NCBI GenBank assembly: GCA_964415365.1
Contig: CAYPYW010000007.1
Coordinates: forward strand, 1-64,000
Source of the DNA: Hydromicrobium sp964415365
GTDB taxonomy: Bacteria; Actinomycetota; Humimicrobiia; Humimicrobiales; Humimicrobiaceae
Length of the DNA: 64,000 nucleotides
Direction of reading: 5' to 3'
Shown here: in pieces, positions 8,260 through 16,659 of the stretch
Layout of the letters: each line of letters begins with the position of its first letter
Position numbering within the stretch: position 1 is the stretch's first letter
The notes under the pieces: model-generated
The model's database searches: none
Told to the model about the DNA's origin: nothing
What the model saw: only the letters and a program-made list of their open reading frames with translations
Position numbers and translations under genes: made by a program

Positions 8260-9588
8260 ATGATACTTCCAATCACTTCAGAAGTTGACCGGGAAGGACA
8301 TCTGGTTATAGGTGGAAATGATCTGCTGAAGCTAAAGGAAAAATATGGAACTCCGTTATATGTTGTAGATATAGCCACTATAAAAAGTCAGTGCAACGGC
8401 TATAGGAAGAGTTTTACTTTTTCAGATCTGGATGTGGATGTGATTTATGCCGCTAAAGCATTTATATGTACGGCGATGTGCCAGCTTATGGATAAAGAAG
8501 GTCTGGGTCTGGATGTATCTACAGGTGGGGAGCTTTTTATTGCACTCGGGAGCGGTTTTCCCGCAAGCAGAATATATTTCCACGGCAATAACAAGTCTCT
8601 GGAGGAAATCCAGTATGGGTTGGAAAGTAAAGTGGGATATTTCATGGTGGATAATTTTACAGAGTTGGAAACACTTGGAGGACTGTGCGAGAAGAATAAT
8701 ATAAGGCAAAAGATTATGTTCAGAATTAATCCGGGGATTAAAGCTGATACTCATGAATATATTCAGACTGGTAAGATAAACTCCAAATTCGGATTTGGCC
8801 TGCATAATAATGCAGCTCTGGAGGCTGTAAAGAAAACCAGTCAATATAGGAATCTCGAGCTTGCCGGAATTCATGCTCATATAGGCTCGCAGATATTTAA
8901 TCTGTCATGCTACGACAAGCTGGTAGAAGCTATGATAAAGTTTATAAGAGAAGTCAGGGATAAATTAGATGTATCAATAACCCGGATAAATATTGGCGGA
9001 GGGCTGGGAATAAAGTATGTCCCGGAAGAGAATCCGCCAGGCATAGAAGATCTGGCAAAAATAGTTTATAACGCAATTGAGAAATATCAGAAAAAGTTTG
9101 ATGTCAGACTGGACAAGCTATATCTGGAGCCAGGGAGATCTATTATTGGAAATGCCGGGGTGACGTTGTATGAAGTCGGAACGGTTAAAGAAATAAATGG
9201 AGTAAAAAAATATATTTTAATAGATGGCGGTATGTCTGATAATATAAGGCCTATGCTGTATCAGGCTAAGTATAGTGCATATATTGCAAATAAAATGGAA
9301 AATGGCAAGAAAACTGAGGATGATAGGAAGATGCATTATTCCATAGTTGGTAAACACTGTGAGAGTGGAGATGTGATAATTAACGACATAAAGTTACCAC
9401 CAGTATCCGGTGGTGATTTTATCGTCGTAGCAACTACCGGTGCTTATTGTTATGCTATGTCCAGCAATTATAACAGCCAGCCAAAAAGTGCAGTGGTTGC
9501 AGTGGAAAACGGAAATAACTGGACATGGATAAAAAGGCAAACCTATAGAGATTTAGTGAATGGAGATGTTAGATTATATGAAAATTGA
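8260..9588 (+). CDS. lysA: Diaminopimelate decarboxylase
   Basis: PLP enzyme (fold III) that decarboxylates meso-diaminopimelate to L-lysine, the last lysine step. The Schiff-base lysine is Lys66 in VIYAAKAF. HAHIGSQIF, the glycine-rich phosphate site GGGLGIKY and EPGRSI are the family motifs; near the C-terminus HCESGD gives the active-site cysteine contributed to the partner subunit. Length of 442 aa is typical. The start ATG has AAAGGATAG seven bases upstream. Its end overlaps the next gene hom, so lysA and hom are translationally coupled and both draw on aspartate-semialdehyde metabolism. Confidence 0.96.
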   Translation: MILPITSEVDREGHLVIGGNDLLKLKEKYGTPLYVVDIATIKSQCNGYRKSFTFSDLDVDVIYAAKAFICTAMCQLMDKEGLGLDVSTGGELFIALGSGFPASRIYFHGNNKSLEEIQYGLESKVGYFMVDNFTELETLGGLCEKNNIRQKIMFRINPGIKADTHEYIQTGKINSKFGFGLHNNAALEAVKKTSQYRNLELAGIHAHIGSQIFNLSCYDKLVEAMIKFIREVRDKLDVSITRINIGGGLGIKYVPEENPPGIEDLAKIVYNAIEKYQKKFDVRLDKLYLEPGRSIIGNAGVTLYEVGTVKEINGVKKYILIDGGMSDNIRPMLYQAKYSAYIANKMENGKKTEDDRKMHYSIVGKHCESGDVIINDIKLPPVSGGDFIVVATTGAYCYAMSSNYNSQPKSAVVAVENGNNWTWIKRQTYRDLVNGDVRLYEN

Positions 9589-10906
9589 AAATAAAAATAT
9601 AGAGGACGTTAATATTGGAATAATTGGCTTTGGATATATTGCCGGTGGTGTCTTTTCCTTGATTCAGAGGCAGAAGAATTACCTTGCAAAGAAAATAAAA
9701 AGGAATATCAATATCGTAAGGATTGCAGAGAAAGATTTAAAGAGGGTAGAATCTTCTTCTCTGACAGGGTTTAAAGATATAAAAGTGAGTGATGATGCCA
9801 ATGATGTCCTTGAAGATGAAAGTATTGATATTGTGGTAGAGCTTATCGGTGGTATAAATCCTGCTTATGATTATGTTTATAAGGCTTTGGATTCCGGGAA
9901 ATATGTGGTGACTGCCAATAAGGATCTCCTTGCCAATAGAGGAGGAGATTTACTGGCAGTGGCGGAGAGGAATAATGTAGATATGCTTTTTGAAGCAAGT
10001 GTGGGAGGTGGTATACCTATTATAGGACCTCTTAAATCCTCTCTGGCTTCGAATAACGTAAATAAGATTGTGGGAATAGTTAATGGGACGACCAATTACA
10101 TCCTTACCAGGATGGAAAAGGATAATCTATCATTTGATGATGCCCTTAAAAAAGCTCAGGAACTTGGATATGCAGAGAAGGCAAATCCATCATCAGATAT
10201 TGAGGGTTATGATGCAGCTTGTAAACTGGCGATCCTAAGTTCTATAGCTTTTAATTCACGGGTTACCCTGAATAATGTATATAAAGAGGGAATAACCAAT
10301 ATCTCATCTGATGACATAGGAAATGCACTGGATATGGGTTATAGGATAAAGCTTCTGGCAATCGGAGTTGAGGAAAATGGTGAAATAAGTGTGAGGGTTC
10401 ATCCTGCCCTGATACCTACCAGTCATATCCTGGCCTCGATTGAAGATACGTTTAATGCAGTTTATGTTTATGGTAATTATGTCGGTGAGATGATGAGTTA
10501 TGGGAGGGGTGCGGGAGATAGACCCACAGCAAGTTCTGTGGTGGGTGATATCGTAAAAATTGCCCGCAACTTTGACCGCAAGAAGAAAGGGATAATCTAT
10601 GGCTGCAGTTGCTTTGAAAACAAAAAGTTCAAATCCATAGACGATACCATAAACAAGTTCTATATTCTTATGGATGTAGTGGACAAACCGGGAGTTTTAG
10701 CCAGGATTGCAGAGGTGTTTGGCCAGAATCTGGTGAGTATCAATTCAATGATTCAGAAACAAACAGACAAAGAAAAGAGCGCAAGACTTATATTTATTAC
10801 TCATGAAGTAGTTAATAAAAATTTATATAAGTCAATAGAGGAAATATCGAAACTCGATGTCGTCAATAAGGTCTTGAGTATAATCAGGGTGGAAGATTTA
10901 AGTTAA
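9578..10906 (+). CDS. hom: Homoserine dehydrogenase
   Basis: Reduces aspartate semialdehyde to homoserine with NAD(P)H, the branch point to threonine and methionine. The Rossmann motif GIIGFGYIAGG opens the protein, TANKDLLA and GGIPIIGPLK are catalytic-domain signatures, and a C-terminal ACT domain (about residue 355 onward, MDVVDKPGVLARIAEVFG) implies allosteric feedback, probably by threonine. ATG at 9578 is preferred over an in-frame ATG at 9560 because GGAGA lies upstream at a workable distance; it overlaps lysA by 11 bases. The monofunctional 442-aa form without aspartokinase is the Gram-positive type. Confidence 0.95.
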   Translation: MKIENKNIEDVNIGIIGFGYIAGGVFSLIQRQKNYLAKKIKRNINIVRIAEKDLKRVESSSLTGFKDIKVSDDANDVLEDESIDIVVELIGGINPAYDYVYKALDSGKYVVTANKDLLANRGGDLLAVAERNNVDMLFEASVGGGIPIIGPLKSSLASNNVNKIVGIVNGTTNYILTRMEKDNLSFDDALKKAQELGYAEKANPSSDIEGYDAACKLAILSSIAFNSRVTLNNVYKEGITNISSDDIGNALDMGYRIKLLAIGVEENGEISVRVHPALIPTSHILASIEDTFNAVYVYGNYVGEMMSYGRGAGDRPTASSVVGDIVKIARNFDRKKKGIIYGCSCFENKKFKSIDDTINKFYILMDVVDKPGVLARIAEVFGQNLVSINSMIQKQTDKEKSARLIFITHEVVNKNLYKSIEEISKLDVVNKVLSIIRVEDLS

Positions 10907-11003
10907 CCGCGGGCTTGTGGTTTTACGCAAAAACATTCTTGTTATATTTATAAGTCAAATATATTAAGTAACAAATAGTCATTTTCTGCAAGCCGGGAGA
11001 AAA

Positions 11004-12494
11004 ATGTCAAAGTTATATTATAAAAGCACAAGGGGGACTGATGATGCGGTAGATTCCTCTAAGGCAATAGTCAGAGGTATTGCTTCTGATGGAGGACTTT
11101 ACGTTCCTAATGCAATTCCACGGATTGACCTGTCTCTGGATGGTCTTTTAAAAATGGACTACCACAGGTTGGCGCTATATATAATGGGAAAGTTCCTTAC
11201 TGATTTTACTGAGGCAGAGCTTGAGTATTGCATTGAAAAAGCTTACGACAGGAAATTTGACGATCCCTTGATCACACCACTAGTAGAAAAAGGCGGTGCT
11301 TTTTTCCTCGAACTCTTTCATGGACCAACGCTTGCCTTCAAGGATATAGCTCTATCCATACTCCCGCACCTACTAAAGATAGCTGCCGAAAAGAGTGGTA
11401 TTGATAAGGAGATAGTAATACTTACAGCTACTTCGGGTGATACGGGCAAAGCTGCACTGGAGGGTTTTGCTGATGTTGAAGGAACGAAAATAATCGTATT
11501 CTTTCCTGAGAATGGAGTGAGCAAGATTCAGGAAAGGCATATGACTACACAGAGAGGAAACAATACATATGTCGTGGCTATTAAGGGGAATTTTGATGAT
11601 GCCCAGAGGGGAGTAAAGGAAATATTTTCCGACAGGACATTCAATGAGGTTTTGAATAAGAATGGATATATATTCTCTTCGGCAAATTCCATTAACATTG
11701 GAAGGCTGGTACCTCAGGTAGTATATTATGTGTATGCCTACCTGAATCTTATGAGAGCGAGAAAAATAGAGGCAGGCGATATGATAAATATTGTGGTTCC
11801 TACCGGGAATTTCGGAAATATTCTGGCAGCGTACTATTCGAAAAAAATGGGACTTCCGGTAGCGAAACTGGTATGTGCTTCCAATGAGAATAATGTGCTC
11901 TATGATTTTATAAATACGGGAGTATATGATAGGAAAAGGAAACTGATTATTACCAGCTCTCCTTCTATGGATATCCTGATTTCCAGCAACCTGGAGCGTC
12001 TGCTGTATGATATCTCCGGCGGTAAGGCAGACATAATAAATGATCTTATAAGTGGCCTAAATGAAAAAGGAGAGTTCAAAATAGCCGCCGATATGAAGGA
12101 TAGAATGACTGATTTTTACGGAGATTTTGCCACGGATAGGGAAACATTTGAGACTATAAAATATGTTTTTTGCGAGCTTGATTATCTGATAGATACACAT
12201 ACTGCAGTTGGATATAATGTCTACCGGAAATATATGGATAAAAGTGACGACAGGGCAAAAACGGTCATATCTTCTACTGCGAGCCCTTTCAAATTTCCGG
12301 GAAGTGTGGCAGGAGCTATAGATAAGAAATATGTGGGTATGGATGAATTTTCCCTGCTTGAGGTAATTTCAAAGATTTCCGGATTAAAAGTTCCACAAAC
12401 TGTGAAGAGCCTGGAAAGAAAAGGAATTCTTCATAATACTGTTTGTAGCAAAGATCAGATGAGAGATATCATATCTGATATTCTTGGTCTTTAA
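11004..12494 (+). CDS. thrC: Threonine synthase
   Basis: PLP enzyme (fold II) that converts O-phosphohomoserine to threonine. HGPTLAFKDIALS carries the PLP lysine, and TATSGDTGKAAL and VPTGNFGN are the phosphate-binding loops. At 496 aa with the N-terminal YYKSTRG segment it belongs to the long class found in E. coli and yeast rather than the short 350-aa class. The start ATG follows GGGAG by 5 bases. It lies 97 bp after hom; no terminator is evident between them. Its substrate needs a homoserine kinase; none of the classical ThrB (GHMP) type is present nearby, which bears on the next gene. Confidence 0.95.
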   Translation: MSKLYYKSTRGTDDAVDSSKAIVRGIASDGGLYVPNAIPRIDLSLDGLLKMDYHRLALYIMGKFLTDFTEAELEYCIEKAYDRKFDDPLITPLVEKGGAFFLELFHGPTLAFKDIALSILPHLLKIAAEKSGIDKEIVILTATSGDTGKAALEGFADVEGTKIIVFFPENGVSKIQERHMTTQRGNNTYVVAIKGNFDDAQRGVKEIFSDRTFNEVLNKNGYIFSSANSINIGRLVPQVVYYVYAYLNLMRARKIEAGDMINIVVPTGNFGNILAAYYSKKMGLPVAKLVCASNENNVLYDFINTGVYDRKRKLIITSSPSMDILISSNLERLLYDISGGKADIINDLISGLNEKGEFKIAADMKDRMTDFYGDFATDRETFETIKYVFCELDYLIDTHTAVGYNVYRKYMDKSDDRAKTVISSTASPFKFPGSVAGAIDKKYVGMDEFSLLEVISKISGLKVPQTVKSLERKGILHNTVCSKDQMRDIISDILGL

Positions 12495-12572
12495 AAACCT
12501 GGCAAAAGGCAGCAGACTACAAGGCCTACCGGTCAGGTATAAGAATTATTAGTAGAAATTTGAGTGTTGAAT

Positions 12573-13781
12573 ATGAAATATATAATAATCCTTATAGATG
12601 GAATGGCAGACTACAGGATTGCGGAGCTGGGGGGCAAAACCCCTTTGCAATATGCAAAAACTCCTGTTTTGGACAGTCTTGCCAGAAATAGTGAGATGGG
12701 TATAGTAAAGACTATTCCGGAAGGAATGGCACCGGGAAGCGATACTGCTAACCTATCTGTGCTGGGATATGATCCTAAAAAATATCATACCGGCCGTTCG
12801 CCTCTTGAGGCAGTAAGCCTGGGGATCGATCTTTCAGGGGACGATGTTGTGTTCCGTTGCAACCTCGTTACTTTATCTGAAGAAGATAATTATAGTGACA
12901 GAATTATGCTGGATTACAGTGCTGGAGAAATTCCAACTGATAAGTCCAGAATATTGATTAAATATATTGGCAGCAAGCTTGGTACTCGGAAGATAAGATT
13001 TTATCCAGGAGTAAGCTATAGACATATAATGGTATGGAAAGGTGGTCTCGATAAGAATATTCTTACTCCCCCTCATGATATACTGGATAAAAAAATTGCT
13101 GAATTCCTGCCCAAAGGCCCTGGTAGCGATGTGCTTTTAAATATAATGATCAGGAGCGCTAACCTTTTGAGAAATCATGCTTTAAACAGGAAAAGTTTAA
13201 AGGTAGGTCTGTATCCTGCAAACTCGGTATGGATATGGGGGGAGGGCAAAAAACCTGCACTGGATAATTTTTATGAAAAGTATAAATTAAAAGGTTCAGT
13301 AATATCTGCTGTTGACCTTATAAAAGGTATTGGTATCCTGGCAGGACTTCAGCTGGTTGATGTCCAGGGGGCGACGGGAACTATTCGTACTAATTTTATG
13401 GGTAAGGCCGGTGCTGCTGTTAACGAGCTTGAAGGTGGAAAGGATTTTGTGTATCTTCATCTGGAAGCCACTGATGAGTGCGGTCATCAGGGAAATGTAA
13501 AAAGTAAGGCGATAGCTATTGAGATAATTGACAGGGAAGTCATAAAATCTGTAAAAGGGGCCCTGGATAGTCAGGGTGCCCGTTACAGAATGATGATACT
13601 TCCTGATCACTATACTCCTATATCACTCAGAACCCATACTTCGGAGCCAGTACCGTTTATGATTTATGATAGTGGCAGAAGAGTGGATAGTAAGGCTGAG
13701 AGTTTTGATGAGTTTTCTGCAAAAGATAGCGGCCTGTATTTTGAAGACGGCTATAAACTGGTGGACTATTTCTTTATATGA
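12573..13781 (+). CDS. Phosphoglycerate-mutase-like protein, probable homoserine kinase
   Basis: A 402-aa member of the alkaline-phosphatase superfamily, close to archaeal cofactor-independent phosphoglycerate mutase (ApgM). LIDGMADYRI carries the first metal-binding aspartate, APGSDTANLSVLGYD the nucleophile-type Ser and HTGRSPLEA a conserved segment. DECGHQGN and DHYTP near the C-terminus give further metal ligands. A subgroup of this family has been proposed in protein-family databases to be homoserine kinase because it sits with hom and thrC in genomes without GHMP-type ThrB, exactly as here. I infer that role; glycolytic phosphoglycerate mutase is the alternative. Starts possible at GTG 12564 or ATG 12573; the ATG leads directly into the conserved strand. 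Confidence 0.8.
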   Translation: MKYIIILIDGMADYRIAELGGKTPLQYAKTPVLDSLARNSEMGIVKTIPEGMAPGSDTANLSVLGYDPKKYHTGRSPLEAVSLGIDLSGDDVVFRCNLVTLSEEDNYSDRIMLDYSAGEIPTDKSRILIKYIGSKLGTRKIRFYPGVSYRHIMVWKGGLDKNILTPPHDILDKKIAEFLPKGPGSDVLLNIMIRSANLLRNHALNRKSLKVGLYPANSVWIWGEGKKPALDNFYEKYKLKGSVISAVDLIKGIGILAGLQLVDVQGATGTIRTNFMGKAGAAVNELEGGKDFVYLHLEATDECGHQGNVKSKAIAIEIIDREVIKSVKGALDSQGARYRMMILPDHYTPISLRTHTSEPVPFMIYDSGRRVDSKAESFDEFSAKDSGLYFEDGYKLVDYFFI

Positions 13782-13856
13782 TAAATTTTAAATAAAGACT
13801 GAAGGTCCCTCAATAATTTTAAAAATTAAAAGCCTTGCAAAGTTGCAATTTCTAAA

Positions 13857-15053
13857 TTATTTCTGTTTATTGTCAATAAGTTCCAAATTATCTTCGCCAT
13901 AGACATCGTATCTTCTGTCCTTCCAGTATACACCTTCGCCAAATTTGGTCTGAAGAACAGAATTAATACAGATTAATATTATATATATCATTGAAATAGG
14001 ATGGAGCAGTGTATCTAGTACTCTGTTTTTGAGTCTTATTGCCATTGTAATTCTCATAATAAGAACAATGAGAATTTGTAAAATAATTAAGTCTATTGTT
14101 ATCGCGGGCCAGTCAAAAAATAGAAGGCCAAATGGGAGTAGAATGAATGGGAGTAAGAATAATGCCGATATCAGCAAAATAACTATTGTAATGTTAAATA
14201 ATTTGAAGCCAAAAGCAGCAAACATGAATCTTGAAAATCCCCGTATCAGTTCATGAGAGTTCCTGTACATTCTGCAGTTTATGTTTTTACTTCCATCAAA
14301 TATCATGAATTTATATCCATGTTTCTTTACCATCTTCGAGATATGTATATCTTCAAGAACTTTATTTTTAACTGATTCATGCCTTCCGATTTTTTTGTAG
14401 ACTTCCCTTTTAAATAATAAAAACTGTCCATTTGCAGTGCTGAACAGAGGATTTTTTGTTCTTGTGATAAGAATTAAAGGCAGCAGAGTTAAGATCCCGA
14501 AATGAACCCAGGTAACGACTAATCTCTCATGAAGTGACACCATTATCTGTCTGGGGACTTCAGACAGAGCATCCAGTTTATTATTGATGAGGCAGCCGAT
14601 TGCGCTGGAAACAGAGTTTTCAAAGTGCAATGTATCTGCATCGGTAAAAACTAAATATTTACCTTTTGCATGCTTTGATAACTGATAGCAAGCGTAACAT
14701 TTCCCCAGCCATCCCTTTTTCAGTGGTTTACCGGCAATAAGTTTTATCCTGCTTTCCTTATCTGCCAGTTCTTTAACAATCAGTGAAGTATTATCATTGG
14801 AATTGTCATCCAGTACCAGGATTTCAATATTGGGATAATCCTGTTTCAGCAGTGATCTCAAACATCTTTTAATATTTTCGGCTTCATTTCTGGCAGGAAC
14901 CAGTATCGATACGAGTGGTGGATTATTTTTGAAAGATCCTGGAAGAGAATAGTTTGCTGTATTTTTAAATACAATATTATTGATAATAAAATTAATTAGA
15001 AATAATCCTAAGATTGCAGCGATAAAATATTGATATAGTAGAAATACGTCCAT
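13857..15053 (-). CDS. Membrane glycosyltransferase, family 2
   Basis: A 398-aa GT-A fold enzyme anchored by one N-terminal helix and three or so C-terminal helices. LVPARNEAENIKRCLRSL is the nucleotide-sugar-binding strand, VLDDNSNDNT and FTDADT (the DXD motif) coordinate metal and UDP-sugar, and the layout resembles hopanoid- or carotenoid-associated transferases (HpnB/CrtQ-like). The acceptor cannot be told from sequence; a membrane lipid is likely. It points toward the thr operon, ending 75 bp from it, with no clear terminator hairpin in the gap. It stands alone on this strand, so it has its own promoter somewhere in the 327-bp gap upstream. Confidence 0.82.
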   Translation of the reverse strand: MDVFLLYQYFIAAILGLFLINFIINNIVFKNTANYSLPGSFKNNPPLVSILVPARNEAENIKRCLRSLLKQDYPNIEILVLDDNSNDNTSLIVKELADKESRIKLIAGKPLKKGWLGKCYACYQLSKHAKGKYLVFTDADTLHFENSVSSAIGCLINNKLDALSEVPRQIMVSLHERLVVTWVHFGILTLLPLILITRTKNPLFSTANGQFLLFKREVYKKIGRHESVKNKVLEDIHISKMVKKHGYKFMIFDGSKNINCRMYRNSHELIRGFSRFMFAAFGFKLFNITIVILLISALFLLPFILLPFGLLFFDWPAITIDLIILQILIVLIMRITMAIRLKNRVLDTLLHPISMIYIILICINSVLQTKFGEGVYWKDRRYDVYGEDNLELIDNKQK

Positions 15054-15380
15054 TAATAAAAGAATAAGTTTTAGAAATTTTTATACAATCTTAAGACATG
15101 TGATTATAAATTACAAGTGGAAAGCTGGACAAATTTGTGGAATATTAATAATTCAAATTCATATAGATATTATTTTTTAAAATTCTCATGAATATTAGCT
15201 ACAAATCATTTGAAGCTATTCTATAAATGTTATATTATTGCTAAAATAGGGCGAGAATAATTTGCTGTGAAAATTGTAGTATTTCACAGGGATATCATGT
15301 AGAGTTTAAAATCTAATTTACAATCACAGCGTTTGTAGTACTGTTTAAATAATATGAGAATTTGACAGGAGACATTTATT
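15054..15380. other. Divergent intergenic region, glycosyltransferase / sppA (327 bp)
   Basis: AT-rich DNA with no gene or repeat that I can support. It must hold divergent promoters. A candidate for sppA is TTGAAG at 15210-15215 with TATATT at 15231-15236 (15-bp spacer, suboptimal). Nothing else was recognised. Confidence 0.45.
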
Positions 15381-16271
15381 TTGGCCAGGTGGAGTACAGG
15401 CAAAATAGTAGGTATTGTTCTTCTTTGTATCTTTGTATTGTTTGTATTTTCAGGAGGATGCTTTTTTATAGGACTCTTTAGCGGGGGTTTTAGCAGAACT
15501 TCTTATAGCACGGGTGATTACATTTATGAAATCAGGCTGGAAGGCGTGATTTCCGCAGATAATTATTCTGGACTCTTTGGTGAGGAAACAGTTACCCCTG
15601 AAGAAATAATCAGCCAGCTGGATGAAGCAGAAGGAAATCCCAATGTAAAAGCGATTCTGCTTAGAGTGAACAGCCCGGGCGGAAGCCCTGCTGCTTCACA
15701 GGAAATATATGAAGAAATCGGGAAAATGGAAAAGCCGGTTGTGGTCTCGGTTAGTGATACCTGTGCGTCTGGAGCTTATTATATATCGTGCGCTGCTGAC
15801 AGGATAGTTGCTAACAGATCTTCCTCGGTAGGTAGTATCGGGGTAATAATGCAAATTCCTAATTACGAGGATCTGTATGAGAAACTTGGAATAAAATACA
15901 CCACTATAAAACAGGGCAAATACAAAGATGTAGGAAGCTCTGACCGGCCAATTACCGCAGAGGAAATGGAATTATTTGAGGCACAGCTTGAGGAAATTTA
16001 CAGGCAGTTTATCTCTGATGTTGCCGAAGCCAGGAATATGGAAGTAAGTGAAGTGGAAAAACTTGCGACAGGATGGGTCTTTTTAGGAACGGAGGCTTTG
16101 GAACTGGGCCTGATTGACGATATTGGAAACTATAAAGATGCTATAGATATGGCTGCAGAGCTGGGTGGAATAGAAGGTGAACCTAATATTATAAGGCAGG
16201 AGATTAGCTACTCTCTTATTGATTTAATTTTAAGTTATTTTATTAGTTCGGCTGCTAAGAAGATATTCTGA
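15381..16271 (+). CDS. sppA: Signal peptide peptidase, short SppA type
   Basis: Membrane serine protease that clears cleaved signal peptides. One N-terminal membrane helix (about residues 8-34) is followed by a single ClpP-like domain, the 296-aa Gram-positive form. LLRVNSPGGSPAASQEIY is the substrate-binding strand, Ser130 in CASGAYY the nucleophile, and a lysine in QGKYKD (about 182) the general base, 52 residues later as in the Bacillus enzyme. The start is TTG at 15381, supported by AGGAG about 9 bases upstream. Alone, 76 bp before the V-ATPase operon. Confidence 0.9.
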   Translation: MARWSTGKIVGIVLLCIFVLFVFSGGCFFIGLFSGGFSRTSYSTGDYIYEIRLEGVISADNYSGLFGEETVTPEEIISQLDEAEGNPNVKAILLRVNSPGGSPAASQEIYEEIGKMEKPVVVSVSDTCASGAYYISCAADRIVANRSSSVGSIGVIMQIPNYEDLYEKLGIKYTTIKQGKYKDVGSSDRPITAEEMELFEAQLEEIYRQFISDVAEARNMEVSEVEKLATGWVFLGTEALELGLIDDIGNYKDAIDMAAELGGIEGEPNIIRQEISYSLIDLILSYFISSAAKKIF

Positions 16272-16347
16272 AGGCATTTTTAAAGGATTGAGCTAAAGGA
16301 GCCGATTCTGTTATTATAATACTGGTGGTTTTTAAGTATTTTTAAAG

Positions 16348-16659
16348 ATGATCGATAATATCATTAATCAAATAAAAGAAACTGAGAAAAAAGCAAAGGA
16401 AATTGTAGACTCTTCTAAAAAGGAATGCGCAGAGATTATAGAGGAAGCATACAGGAAAGCAGAAAAGATCCTGAGAGAAGCTGAAAAAGAAGTAAAAGTT
16501 ATGTTTATGGAGGCAGAAAATAAGGCAAAGAGTGAAGCAGACAGGGAAGCTGCAGGGTTGGCAAAAGATTCCGATAAGAGACTTGATGAAATAAAAAATA
16601 TTTCCGAATCCAATCAGGAAAGGGCTATTGGAAAGATTATCCAGAGGATTATAGATTAA
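16348..16659 (+). CDS. A/V-type ATPase peripheral-stalk subunit (H/G-like)
   Basis: A 103-aa almost wholly charged helix, predicted coiled coil (IKETEKKAKEIVDSS, EEAYRKAEKILREAEKE). Subunits of this form pair with subunit E to make the peripheral stalk that holds the A3B3 head against subunit I. Identification rests on composition and position as first gene of the operon, exactly where small stalk subunits lie in Enterococcus ntp and archaeal aha operons. Its stop TAA overlaps the ATG of the next gene by one base (TAATG), a sign of coupling. TATAAT at 16315-16320 could be the operon's -10 box, but no good -35 is spaced correctly. Confidence 0.75.
   Translation: MIDNIINQIKETEKKAKEIVDSSKKECAEIIEEAYRKAEKILREAEKEVKVMFMEAENKAKSEADREAAGLAKDSDKRLDEIKNISESNQERAIGKIIQRIID

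Noticed and set aside
8422..8880. Antisense open frames over lysA and many other genes
   Set aside because: All overlap strongly conserved genes on the other strand and have no family features; they are by-products of codon bias.
13782..13856. Terminator between the thr operon and the convergent glycosyltransferase
   Set aside because: TTGCAAAGTTGCAA forms only a weak 6-bp hairpin without a T-tract.
16288..16320. Promoter of the V-ATPase operon (TTGAGC with TATAAT)
   Set aside because: The -10 box is perfect, but the spacer would be 21 bp; too weak to list as a feature.
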